DNA of 64,000 bases from Fusibacter paucivorans. Lineage in GTDB: Bacteria; Bacillota; Clostridia; Peptostreptococcales; Acidaminobacteraceae. Under the pieces are notes generated by a model. That model saw nothing but the letters and a program-made list of their open reading frames with translations, did not search any database and had not been told where the DNA came from. The DNA lies in contig NZ_JAHBCL010000018.1 in the NCBI RefSeq assembly GCF_018390735.1, positions 32,922 to 96,921 on the forward strand, written 5' to 3'. Below, piece by piece: positions 17,773 through 26,291 of the stretch; within the stretch, counting starts at the first letter, position 1, and every line of letters begins with the position of its first letter. Both the position numbers and the translations under genes were made by a program.

Positions 17773-18567
17773 TTAATATAAAGGTTTGCAGGACAAATAC
17801 CCGCCATCGACATAGAGCGTGATGCCCGTGACAAAATTTGAAGCATCTGTTGCCAAAAACACCGCGGCGCCTATCAGTTCATGCGGCGCCATCATCCTGC
17901 CGAAGGGAACCCCTTTCCGAATGCCTTCATATATTGCTGTTTCTCTATTTTCCATCATCGGCGTGTGGACCCATGATGGTGCAATTGCATTGACATTAAT
18001 GCCATATTCGGATAGTTCCCCGGCAAAGCTTCGCGTCAATTGATGCACAGCCGCTTTGCTGATCGAATAGGGCATTGTGCAAGTGGTATGATTAAGGACG
18101 CCGCCAATAGACCCGATATTGATTATTTTTCCATATCGCTGAGCAATCATCACTTTGCCTATGCTTTGGTTCAAAAATACAGATCCCTTTAAATTGATAT
18201 CCAAAATTCTATCAATTGCCTTTTCATTAAAATCAACTGCGCTGTCCGTTGCACTCACGCCCACGGCATTTACCAGCACGTCGATTTTCCCAAATTGCTG
18301 CAAAACTGTTTCGACGACCTTTACAACATTTTCCTTCAGTGTCACATCAATCGTATAGGTATGGGCGTTACCACCCTCCGCTTGGATATTTGCGCATATC
18401 TGCATCGCTTCATGCGCATTGATATCGGCGATGATGACCTCGGCGCCTTTTTGAGCAAACGCCTTTGCTATCGTCGCACCAATACCACCTGCGCCAACGA
18501 TAAAGCAGGTTCTTCCATGTAAGTCGAAAAGCTTGTCTGCGTTGCCATAGGGAATGATCTGTTTCAA
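17773..18567 (-). CDS. Short-chain dehydrogenase/reductase (SDR)
   Basis: A classical SDR of 264 residues. The NAD(P)-binding GAGGIGATIA (about 26-35) has GAG in place of the usual TGxxxG lead. IADINA follows, with an acidic residue after strand 2 that suggests NAD preference. NAVG, the catalytic Ser region INIGSIGG and YSISK with the Tyr/Lys pair are present. The start is TTG at 18567, 6 nt after AAAGGGGTGG. It lies downstream of the second SDR, with a 205-bp gap, and probably oxidises a hydroxy group in the BKACE pathway. Substrate unknown. Confidence 0.87.
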   Translation of the reverse strand: MKQIIPYGNADKLFDLHGRTCFIVGAGGIGATIAKAFAQKGAEVIIADINAHEAMQICANIQAEGGNAHTYTIDVTLKENVVKVVETVLQQFGKIDVLVNAVGVSATDSAVDFNEKAIDRILDINLKGSVFLNQSIGKVMIAQRYGKIINIGSIGGVLNHTTCTMPYSISKAAVHQLTRSFAGELSEYGINVNAIAPSWVHTPMMENRETAIYEGIRKGVPFGRMMAPHELIGAAVFLATDASNFVTGITLYVDGGYLSCKPLY

Positions 18568-18814
18568 TTTAATCCACCCCTTTCACGTTATTGATTGGCT
18601 AGCTTCTGAAAATGTTCGATTTATGCCAATGCCTTGAGGTACTTACATGGCGAATATCTGTAGCAATTGCATACATCAGTAATGATGAACCATAACAATC
18701 TAACCCCTCCTATTCAATTATCTGTTCATAACACGCCAGCCCTTTTATTCTATTTGTTCCGCCTGTGTCAATGATGAGCAACACCTTATACTGCCCTCAC
18801 AATATAGTGTTTTT

Positions 18815-19585
18815 TTAACTTCCTGCAATGGTTCTGCCACCATCGACATCCAGATGAACGCCCGTAATATAATTGGCCAAATCCGAACATAAAAACAGTA
18901 CGCCCCCAACGATGTCTTCTGGATTTGCAATTCTTTTTAGCGGACTTTTTTGAGCAATGCTTTCAACCGTCTTTTCGTCAAAAAAGGCGATGAGATCTGT
19001 TGCTACAAAAAATGGATTTACCGCATTCACGTGAATATTATATTTCGCCCACTCTGCCGCAAGCGCCTTTGTCATTTGCAGTGTAGATGCTTTGCTGACA
19101 CCGTATGCAACCGCTTCAGGTACGCCAAAATGTGCTGCGGTTGATGACATAAATATAATTCTGCCCCTGCCTGCCGGAATCATAAAATGTTTGGCAATTT
19201 TAGTCGACATAAAAAAATGTGATCTGACATTAATTGCCGATGTCCTATCCCAGTTTTCATAACTGTATTCAACAGAGGGACCTGTGCGGTAGATGCCTGC
19301 ATTATTAATGAGAATATCCACACGTCCATACTGATGTTTAATATCACTCAACATTTTATCAACGCTGGCATCATTGGTAATATCGCAGCAAAATAGTTCA
19401 GCGCACCCTCCCACATCATCAGCCGTGTTGACAATCTCCACCATTCGACGCTCATTTTGCTCCAAATCAACCAACAGCACTGTGGCACCTAGTGAAGCGA
19501 AACCGATCGAAATGCTCTTGCCAATGCCTTGCGCAGCACCTGTGACCAATACAATCTTGTTGTGAAAATCAAGTCCATACTTCAT
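18815..19585 (-). CDS. Short-chain dehydrogenase/reductase (SDR)
   Basis: A second classical SDR of 256 residues, clearly different from its neighbour. It shows LVTGAAQGIGKSIS (12-25), LVDLEQNE with an acidic residue typical of NAD binders, NNAG, IIFMSSTAAHF and the catalytic YGVSK. The C-terminus has YITGVHLDVDGG. ATG at 19585 is 7 nt after AAAGGAGG; the longer start at 19636 has no RBS. Its promoter carries three phased copies of the regulon palindrome, which makes it the best candidate for tight control. A hydroxy-acid dehydrogenase feeding BKACE is inferred from context only. Confidence 0.87.
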   Translation of the reverse strand: MKYGLDFHNKIVLVTGAAQGIGKSISIGFASLGATVLLVDLEQNERRMVEIVNTADDVGGCAELFCCDITNDASVDKMLSDIKHQYGRVDILINNAGIYRTGPSVEYSYENWDRTSAINVRSHFFMSTKIAKHFMIPAGRGRIIFMSSTAAHFGVPEAVAYGVSKASTLQMTKALAAEWAKYNIHVNAVNPFFVATDLIAFFDEKTVESIAQKSPLKRIANPEDIVGGVLFLCSDLANYITGVHLDVDGGRTIAGS

Positions 19586-19647
19586 TGCATTGCCTCCTTT
19601 TCTATTGAGAACATTTAAAAATTTTGATACAATCAAAATCCGCGTAT

Positions 19648-19698
19648 ACTTAAATATATTGTATTACTTAATATTTAAGTATTGGTTAAATATTAACT
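19648..19698 (-). promoter_or_regulatory. SDR promoter with three 18-bp-phased operators
   Basis: The -10 TACAAT (minus, 19658-19663) is flanked by ACTTAATATTTAAGT at 19666-19680. Relatives matching 12 of 15 positions lie at 19648-19662 and 19684-19698. The three sites start exactly 18 bp apart. The central 16 bases TACTTAATATTTAAGT are identical to the BKACE operator. Confidence 0.7.
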
Positions 19699-19815
19699 CT
19701 ATTTATTTTCTTTGTCAACCCCTTTTGATTCGTCAAATAGGCATATCATTAAAAAATTCAATGAAATCAGGCAAGTAATTTTCCATTTTTTTGCGTTTGC
19801 CAATAACGATTATGG

Positions 19816-19838
19816 TATAATTGATTTAAAATTTAAAT
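19816..19838 (+). promoter_or_regulatory. Regulator gene -10 and adjacent operator-like palindrome
   Basis: TATAAT (19816-19821) is followed two bases later by the 15-bp palindrome ATTTAAAATTTAAAT (19824-19838). That palindrome matches the regulon operator at 12 of 15 positions. Its position over the transcription start suggests autoregulation of the XRE-cupin gene. Confidence 0.5.
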
Positions 19839-20003
19839 ATATTTGAATGGTTTAGAATTTTTCGAAACATTTTAGGATTTTTCACATGATTATACAATTA
19901 ATGCTTGCCTTGCGTGTGATTATTCACACGACTTATATACGATATACATTGGACGTTAGACATTAGATGATCATGACATAAGAAAGGAAATAGGAAATAG
20001 AAA

Positions 20004-20612
20004 ATGGATAATTGGTTATTGGGATTCAAATTAAAACAAATGAGAGAAAAGAGCGGTTTAAAGCTTAAGGATGTTTCCGAAAAGGTTGGGATCTCATCTG
20101 CCTTTTTGAGTTTGGTAGAGAATGGCCGATCAGGTATTAGCATTGGTAAGCTACAGAGTATTCTAGATGTGTACGGCAAAAAACTTTCAGATTTATATGA
20201 GGATGCTTCCGAGAGCAATAAGGTATTGCCATTAGAACAGTGTCAAAAGTTGGGCTATGACATCGAAGGCATTTCATCCTACATTCTTCTAACCGACCCG
20301 GGCAAAGCACCTATTTTCCCAGTACACTTCCGATTGGAGCCCGGCGCATCAATTGGTCCTATCACGCATAAGGGCGATGAAATTTGCTTTATCATCGAAG
20401 GCGAATTTGAATTTATTTTTGAAAATCTCGAAACCGGCGTCATTGAAACATATGTTGCGAAAAAATGGGATACCGTGCGATATGCGGGTGATCTGCTGCA
20501 CACAGTGACCAACGTCTCATCAAATCCTTCTGTATTATATTCAGTAATCTATTACACGGATGTGGCAGACAACCCGCATCTCGTGCCACAAGAAAATCAT
20601 TTTCACGTTTAA
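20004..20612 (+). CDS. XRE-family regulator with C-terminal cupin sensor domain
   Basis: Residues 6-65 form a helix-turn-helix of the Xre type (LKQMREKSGLKLKDVSEKVGISSAFLSLVENGRS...). Residues about 105-180 form a cupin barrel (FRLEPGASIGPITHKGDEICFIIEGEFEF... DLLHTVTN) that usually binds a small acid or metal-bound effector. The 202-residue length is typical. The start is ATG at 20004 after GGAAAT-rich leader sequence with a weak RBS. It is divergent from the SDR, BKACE and permease genes and is the natural local regulator for them; related palindromes occur at all three promoters. Whether it represses or activates cannot be told. Confidence 0.9.
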   Translation: MDNWLLGFKLKQMREKSGLKLKDVSEKVGISSAFLSLVENGRSGISIGKLQSILDVYGKKLSDLYEDASESNKVLPLEQCQKLGYDIEGISSYILLTDPGKAPIFPVHFRLEPGASIGPITHKGDEICFIIEGEFEFIFENLETGVIETYVAKKWDTVRYAGDLLHTVTNVSSNPSVLYSVIYYTDVADNPHLVPQENHFHV

Positions 20613-20661
20613 CCATCTTAATTAAATGCAAAATTTTAAATCTTTTTAATTTTAAACATAT

Positions 20662-20695
20662 AAAAAGGGATTAGGCAATTGCCTAATCCCTTTTT
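20662..20695. terminator. Bidirectional terminator between the XRE gene and nifJ
   Basis: A perfect inverted repeat, AAAAAGGGATTAGGCAA and its complement, with no loop bases left unpaired in principle. A- and T-tracts on each side allow it to stop both convergent genes. Confidence 0.88.
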
Positions 20696-20716
20696 ATGCT
20701 TAATGTTCTGTAATGC

Positions 20717-23700
20717 TTAATATTCCATCTTTGACATTCTTACATAGCCTTCATAGCGATCTTTCGCCTGTGCTTCAGCAAGGGTAAATAATTCTTCTGC
20801 CACTTCAGGGAATTGTGTTTTAAGGCTTGTATATCTTGTTTCACCAAGCAGGAATTCTCTAAAGCTATCAGAAGGTTCTTTTGAATCTAACACAAATGGG
20901 TTTTTACCTTCTGCTTTTAAGCGTGGGTCAAAACGCCATAAATGCCAGTATCCAGATGCAACGGCTTCTTTCATTCTTCTTTGTGCTGTTCCCATACCAC
21001 CTTTGATACCGTGGTTGATACATGGTGAGTAGCAAATGATGAGTGATGGTCCATCATAACTTTCAGCCTCTTGTAAAACTTTGAGGAAGTGCGCTTGATT
21101 AGAACCCATTGAAACTTGTGCTGTGTAGATATAGCCATAAGTGGTTGCGATCATACCAAGGTCTTTTTTCTTCACGCGCATCCCCGATGCTGCGAATTTT
21201 GCAACCGCAGAAACCGGTGTTGACTTAGAAGCTTGACCACCTGTATTTGAGTAAACTTCTGTATCAAATACGAGGATGTTGACATTTTCACCACTTGCGA
21301 GTACATGGTCAAGACCACCGTAACCAATATCATATGCCCAACCGTCACCACCGACGATCCATAAAGAACGTTTTCCGAGGTAGTCGGCATTGTCAATTGT
21401 ATATTTGAGAACGGCTTCAAGTTCTGCATTATCCGATCCCGCTTCTGCAATGGCGAGCACTTTCGCACCAGCTGCTTTAGAAGCATCCGGATCTTCCATG
21501 CCTTCAATCCAAGCTGCAAATGCTGCTTTTACATCGTCTGCAACAGCCATTTCAGCTACTGTTGCAAATTTTTCTTTCATTGCGGCGCGAATTGCTTTAA
21601 CGGCAACCGCCATACCATAGCCATACTCAGCGTTGTCTTCAAACAGTGAGTTCGCCCACGCTGGACCTTTACCTGCTGCATTTTTTGTATAAGGTGTTGC
21701 TGGTGCAGAACCACCCCAGATCGAAGAACAGCCCGTTGCATTGGCAATCATCATTCTGTCGCCAAAGAGCTGTGTTACTGCTTTCATGTAAGGTGTTTCA
21801 CCACAGCCTGCACATGCACCTGAGAATTCGAAGAGCGGCTGTGCAAATTGTGAACCTTTTACAGTTGAAAGCGGCATTTTATCATCTTTAACCGGTAAAT
21901 CAATGACATAGTTCCAATTTGGCGATTCTTGTTCGACTTGCGTTTCAATCGGTTTCATGATAAGTGCTTTTTGTTTTGCTGGACAGACGTCGGCACAGTT
22001 GCCGCAGCCAGTACAGTCATAAGGTGAAACTTGGATTTTATATGCCAAGCCTTCAAGCCCTTTGCCAATTGCTTTTTTCGTTGCAAGACCTGCCGGTGCC
22101 GCAGCCACTTCTTCTTCAGTCAGTAAGAAAGGTCTGATGGCAGCATGTGGACACACATACGAACATTGATTACATTGGATACAGTTGTCAATTTGCCATT
22201 CAGGTACATTTACCGCGATACCGCGTTTTTCATAAGCCGCCGAACCTGCTTCAAATGTACCATCTGCTGTTTCTTTGAAAATGCTAACAGGCAGATCATC
22301 ACCTTTTTGAGCCGTAATCGGTCTTAAAATATCTTTGATAAATGAAGGTTCACCTGTCGCTTCTGGTGCAACATCGCTGTCTTTTGCATCTGCCCAAGCA
22401 GCAGGCACATCTACTTTTACGAGACGTTCAATACCGTATTCAACAGCTTTATTGTTTTTCTCAACAATAGATTGGCCTTTTTTGCCGTATGATTTTTCAA
22501 TGGCTTCTTTTAAATATGCAATCGCTTTATCAATCTCAATAACGTTTGCGAGTTTAAAGAATGCCGCTTGCATAATCATGTTAATGCGATTGCCAAGACC
22601 AATTTCTTCCGCTACGCTCGTCGCGTCAATCGTATAGAATTTGATATCATTTTTCGCAATATAACGCTTCATTGATGCCGGAAGCAATGCTTCGAGTTCT
22701 TCTGCATTCCATTTGCAGTTGAGAACAAAGCTGCCGCCTTTTTTAAGACCTTTGAGCAGATCATACTGATAAACATATGACTGATTATGGCATGCGACAT
22801 AGTCCGCTTCAACAATTAAGTAAGTGGAACGAATCGGCTTGTCGCCAAATCTTAAGTGGGATACTGTAATACCGCCTGATTTTTTAGAGTCATATGCAAA
22901 ATAACCTTGTGCATATTTATCTGTTTTATCACCGATAATTTTGATGGCGCTTTTGTTGGCACCAACTGTACCGTCGGAGCCAAGACCCCAGAATTTGCAT
23001 CGAATAGTTCCCGGCGTTTCGATGACGACACTGTCATTTTCAGTTAACGAAAGATTCGTAACATCATCATTGATACCAATGGTAAAACCATTTGCCGGTA
23101 CATCTGCTTTTAAGTTGTCATAAACAGCTTTAATTTGCGTAGGCGTTGTATCTTTAGAACCTAAACCATAACGGCCGCCCACGACAATCGGTGCATCAGC
23201 TTTGCCAAAGAACATTGCGCGAACATCTTTGTAAAGTGGTTCACCGTCTGAACCAGGCTCTTTTGTACGATCGAGTACCGCGATTTTCTTAACCGTTGAA
23301 GGCAGGACATCAAAGAAGTATTTGTCTGTCCATGGTCGATACAGTCTGACTTTAATCATGCCGTATTTTTCGCCTTTGGCATTCAGGTAATCGATGGTTT
23401 CTTCAATGGCTTCAACAACAGACCCCATTGCAACGATGATGTTCTCTGCATCAGGTGCACCATAGTAGTTAAAAGGTTTGTAATCTCTGCCAGTAATTTT
23501 ATTGATTTCATTCATGTAATCGACAACGACTTCTGGGATCGCATCGTAATAGCTGTTAGATGCTTCTCTCGCTTGGAAGAAAATATCAGGATTCTGAGCC
23601 GTACCTCTGGTAACAGGGTGCTCTGGGCTGAGTGCTTTCTTTCTAAAAGCGACGATGGCATCATGATCAACCAGACGATCAAAATCATCGTAGTCAATGG

Positions 23701-24256
23701 TTTCAATTTTTTGGATTTCATGAGACGTTCTAAAACCGTCGAAGAAGTGTAAGAATGGTACGCTTGTTTTAATTGCCGCTAAGTGCGCGACACCGCCAAG
23801 GTCCATAACTTCTTGTACAGAACCCGATGCAAGCATTGCAAAACCTGTTTGGCGTGTCGCCATAACGTCAGAATGATCCCCAAAGATAGAAAGTGCATGT
23901 GAAGCAACCGCTCTAGCGCTGACGTGGAACACACCCGGCAATAGCTCACCGGCAATCTTGTACATGTTTGGTATCATGAGTAATAACCCTTGAGACGCTG
24001 TAAAAGTTGTCGTCAATGCACCTGCTTGAAGCGACCCATGAACAGCCCCTGCTGCACCAGCTTCAGATTGCATTTCAGATACGATTACGGGACGACCAAA
24101 GATGTTCTTTTTGCCATGTGCTGCCCAATCATCTACAGACTCTGCCATGTTTGAAGATGGGGTAATTGGGTAGATTGCAGCAACATCCGTGAATGCATAG
24201 GCAACGTATGCAGCAGCGGTGTTACCATCCATGGTTTTCATTACTTTTTTACCCAT
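20717..24256 (-). CDS. nifJ: Pyruvate:ferredoxin (flavodoxin) oxidoreductase, single-chain
   Basis: PFOR oxidises pyruvate with CoA to acetyl-CoA, CO2 and reduced ferredoxin, the centre of anaerobic fermentation. The single chain has 1179 residues, as expected. It starts with the domain I signature MDGNTAAAYVAYAFTDVAAIYPITPSS. Two 4Fe-4S motifs follow, CIQCNQCSYVCP and CTGCGNCADVCP, and then the C-terminal TPP domain with CAGCGETPY, GDGWAYDIGYGGLDH and NTGGQASKSTP. ATG at 24256 is 10 nt after AAAGGAGG; the start at 24310 lies inside the leader. A roughly 300-nt leader follows a promoter that overlaps a TTGTATACAA palindrome. Confidence 0.97.
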   Translation of the reverse strand: MGKKVMKTMDGNTAAAYVAYAFTDVAAIYPITPSSNMAESVDDWAAHGKKNIFGRPVIVSEMQSEAGAAGAVHGSLQAGALTTTFTASQGLLLMIPNMYKIAGELLPGVFHVSARAVASHALSIFGDHSDVMATRQTGFAMLASGSVQEVMDLGGVAHLAAIKTSVPFLHFFDGFRTSHEIQKIETIDYDDFDRLVDHDAIVAFRKKALSPEHPVTRGTAQNPDIFFQAREASNSYYDAIPEVVVDYMNEINKITGRDYKPFNYYGAPDAENIIVAMGSVVEAIEETIDYLNAKGEKYGMIKVRLYRPWTDKYFFDVLPSTVKKIAVLDRTKEPGSDGEPLYKDVRAMFFGKADAPIVVGGRYGLGSKDTTPTQIKAVYDNLKADVPANGFTIGINDDVTNLSLTENDSVVIETPGTIRCKFWGLGSDGTVGANKSAIKIIGDKTDKYAQGYFAYDSKKSGGITVSHLRFGDKPIRSTYLIVEADYVACHNQSYVYQYDLLKGLKKGGSFVLNCKWNAEELEALLPASMKRYIAKNDIKFYTIDATSVAEEIGLGNRINMIMQAAFFKLANVIEIDKAIAYLKEAIEKSYGKKGQSIVEKNNKAVEYGIERLVKVDVPAAWADAKDSDVAPEATGEPSFIKDILRPITAQKGDDLPVSIFKETADGTFEAGSAAYEKRGIAVNVPEWQIDNCIQCNQCSYVCPHAAIRPFLLTEEEVAAAPAGLATKKAIGKGLEGLAYKIQVSPYDCTGCGNCADVCPAKQKALIMKPIETQVEQESPNWNYVIDLPVKDDKMPLSTVKGSQFAQPLFEFSGACAGCGETPYMKAVTQLFGDRMMIANATGCSSIWGGSAPATPYTKNAAGKGPAWANSLFEDNAEYGYGMAVAVKAIRAAMKEKFATVAEMAVADDVKAAFAAWIEGMEDPDASKAAGAKVLAIAEAGSDNAELEAVLKYTIDNADYLGKRSLWIVGGDGWAYDIGYGGLDHVLASGENVNILVFDTEVYSNTGGQASKSTPVSAVAKFAASGMRVKKKDLGMIATTYGYIYTAQVSMGSNQAHFLKVLQEAESYDGPSLIICYSPCINHGIKGGMGTAQRRMKEAVASGYWHLWRFDPRLKAEGKNPFVLDSKEPSDSFREFLLGETRYTSLKTQFPEVAEELFTLAEAQAKDRYEGYVRMSKMEY

Positions 24257-24561
24257 TTTTAAATAGCCTCCTTTAATCAATATAGATCTCAAACAGTACT
24301 GTATTATCATACAATCCTGTCACTTGACGAACGAAGTCGACGCGTTGGTCTAATTCACTCGCTACATGATAAGCACTTGCATCAAATACTAGGTTAATAG
24401 CGCTTAAATGCGTAAATATAATTAATTGCTTAACTATTAGTTTATCAAAATATTACAAAAATTAAAACAAATAATACACGCCCTGCCACAAATTTATTCA
24501 TGTTTCACGCTTGCTATACGACCTTGAGTATATTCAACCTAACATTCTCCGCGTTATTTTT

Positions 24562-24592
24562 ATTATAACACCGTTGTATTTTGTATACAATT
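24562..24592 (-). promoter_or_regulatory. nifJ promoter overlapping a TTGTATACAA palindrome
   Basis: Minus-strand -35 TTGTAT (24585-24590), 17-bp spacer and -10 TATAAT (24562-24567). The -35 is part of the palindrome TTGTATACAA (24581-24590), inside the repeated 13-mer TTTGTATACAATT (24580-24592). Such palindromes are typical of FadR/GntR-type operators. Confidence 0.6.
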
Positions 24593-24735
24593 ATTTTTTT
24601 CAAGTCTTTTTGACTGTTTTAATCTTTAATTAAAGTGATCTTAACAACGACTTTAGAAATCCCTTACTTCTATGGCTCCGATATCTATCGCTTCCTGTCT
24701 CGTTAATCCGATTTTACCTTTCAGACGATAGAAAC

Positions 24736-24748
24736 TTTGTATACAATT
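24736..24748. promoter_or_regulatory. Second TTTGTATACAATT element, fprA side
   Basis: This is an exact copy of the 13-mer found at the nifJ promoter, 38 bp upstream of the fprA -10-like TATAAT. The shared site suggests one regulator for both divergent genes. No GntR-type gene is in the window. Confidence 0.5.
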
Positions 24749-24860
24749 TGTTTGCAGCTTGTTAAAAAATAAATAATTTATGTGTTATAATGATGCTTGA
24801 AGGGTAATTTTAATCTATAATAATGAACGAAAACAACAACCAATTGAATGAGGTGAAAAG

Positions 24861-26069
24861 ATGAATTGCAGATTATCGATTAAAGACAAGATTCACTGGA
24901 TCGGTGTCAACGATCGCGAAACGACGTTATTTGAAAATTACTGGCCGCTTGAGAAAGGCGTAGCATATAATTCTTATCTCATCAACGACGAAAAAGTTGC
25001 CATCATCGACACAGTTAAATTCAATAAGACGACAGAGTATCTTGAGAAAATTAAGGAAATCATCGGTGACAAACCCGTTGATTATCTAGTTGTCAATCAT
25101 ATGGAACCCGATCATTCCGGTTCGATGCTCGCGCTTCTCGGCACTTATCCAGACATGAAAATTGTCGGCAATAAAAAAACGTTTCCTTTTATAGAAGGTT
25201 TTTACGGCATCACAAGAAATTATATGGAAGTCGTCGAAGGCGACATCATTGACCTCGGTTTTCACAAGTTGACATTTTACATGACACCGATGGTTCACTG
25301 GCCGGAAACGATGATGACTTACGAAACAACTTCTAAAGTGCTCTTCTCTATGGATGCCTTTGGCGGCTTTGGCGCGCTGGACGGCGGCATTTTTGATGAT
25401 GAAATCAATTATGAGTTTTATGAAGATGAAACGCGCAGATATTATTCAAATATCGTGGCAAAATACAGCGCCATGGTTCAGCGAAGCCTCAAAAAACTGG
25501 CAGGTCTTGATATTCAAATTGTCGCACCAACACATGGTCCGATTTGGCGATCAAATCCTGGCGAAATTATAGGCCTTTACGATAAATGGAGCCGTTATGA
25601 AGCAGAAAAAGGCGTCGTTATCGTCTATGGTTCTATGTATGGTAATACCGCAAAAATGGCTGATTTTCTTGCGAGAATTATCGCTGAAAACGGCATTAAG
25701 GATGTAAAGGTCTTTGACGCTTCTAAAACCCATCCGTCTTATATTCTAAGTGAAATTTGGAAGTATAAAGCCGCTGTCATCGGGTCATGTGCTTATAATA
25801 CGAAAGTATTCAGCTCTGTTGAAACGGTTCTCGCTAAACTTTCAAATTCAAGTCTGAAAGACCGCTATGTCTCGGTGTTTGGCAATAAATCTTGGTCGGG
25901 CGGCGGCGTTTCGGGCATCAATGCATTTGTTGATGAAATCGGTTGGGAGCGCATTGGCGAATCCATCGAAGCAACCTATTCGCCAAAAGATGCAGAATTC
26001 AAAGCCCTTACAGAACTCGGAGAGGCTATTGCCGCAAAACTGCACGAAACCTACCCTGAGGAAAACTAG
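24861..26069 (+). CDS. fprA: Flavodiiron protein FprA (O2/NO reductase)
   Basis: Flavodiiron proteins reduce O2 to water, or NO to N2O, in the anaerobe cytoplasm with electrons from rubredoxin. The lactamase-like domain has the diiron ligands H80-x-E82-x-D84-H85, H146, D165 and H225, all present. The flavodoxin domain begins near residue 252 with the FMN loop YGSMYGNTA and ends with FGNKSWSGGGV. The 402-residue length is standard. ATG at 24861 follows GAGGTGAAAAG. The NADH:rubredoxin oxidoreductase and rubredoxin at 61-63 kb are its likely electron donors. Confidence 0.97.
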   Translation: MNCRLSIKDKIHWIGVNDRETTLFENYWPLEKGVAYNSYLINDEKVAIIDTVKFNKTTEYLEKIKEIIGDKPVDYLVVNHMEPDHSGSMLALLGTYPDMKIVGNKKTFPFIEGFYGITRNYMEVVEGDIIDLGFHKLTFYMTPMVHWPETMMTYETTSKVLFSMDAFGGFGALDGGIFDDEINYEFYEDETRRYYSNIVAKYSAMVQRSLKKLAGLDIQIVAPTHGPIWRSNPGEIIGLYDKWSRYEAEKGVVIVYGSMYGNTAKMADFLARIIAENGIKDVKVFDASKTHPSYILSEIWKYKAAVIGSCAYNTKVFSSVETVLAKLSNSSLKDRYVSVFGNKSWSGGGVSGINAFVDEIGWERIGESIEATYSPKDAEFKALTELGEAIAAKLHETYPEEN

Positions 26070-26143
26070 TTTATCAAATAACATGCCTAGGCGACTTTCA
26101 GGCTTAAACGATGCGTTAATCAGTTTACTGACAATTGCAAAAG

Positions 26144-26177
26144 AACCCGGTACCGCAAAATTGCAGTATCGGGTTTT
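26144..26177 (+). terminator. Terminator after fprA
   Basis: Arms AACCCGGTAC and GTATCGGGTT (one G-T pair) with an inner GCAA/TTGC pairing, followed by TTTTT. Confidence 0.8.
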
Positions 26178-26185
26178 TAATGTGA

Positions 26186-26225
26186 AAAACTCATGCATCT
26201 AATGGGCGCAGCATGCATGAGTTTT
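26186..26225 (-). terminator. Terminator after the CoA-transferase gene
   Basis: A perfect 13-bp stem AAAACTCATGCAT/ATGCATGAGTTTT with a 14-nt loop. On the minus strand the stem ends in GAGTTTTTC. It lies back to back with the fprA terminator between convergent genes. Confidence 0.8.
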
Positions 26226-26291
26226 CCAAAAAAAGGTTAAGGGAATCTATTTTATTCATATTAGGAGATAGCGTTAATCATTTATTTCAAC

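Larger units (their letters stand above)
24257..24860. other. 604-bp divergent nifJ/fprA control region
   Basis: No coding sequence was found here. It holds the nifJ leader (AT-rich, no recognised riboswitch), a likely nifJ promoter, two copies of a TTTGTATACAATT element 156 bp apart, and an fprA -10 TATAAT at 24786-24791. The size is unusual compared with the tight spacing elsewhere in the window. Confidence 0.6.

Noticed and set aside
18676..18693. Five-codon minicistron (ATG to TGA) after AGGAGGGG between the two SDR genes
   Set aside because: The 12-nt spacing from RBS to ATG is too long and five codons give no signal. It may be a gene remnant or chance.
18740..18814. Short frame with IDTGGTN after the second SDR, reminiscent of sugar kinase motifs
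   Set aside because: Only about 24 codons, no RBS, and no continuation of homology in any frame.
24257..24553. A riboswitch or T-box in the nifJ leader
   Set aside because: No T-box GGTGG/antiterminator pattern, no known aptamer core and no terminator stem before the nifJ RBS.
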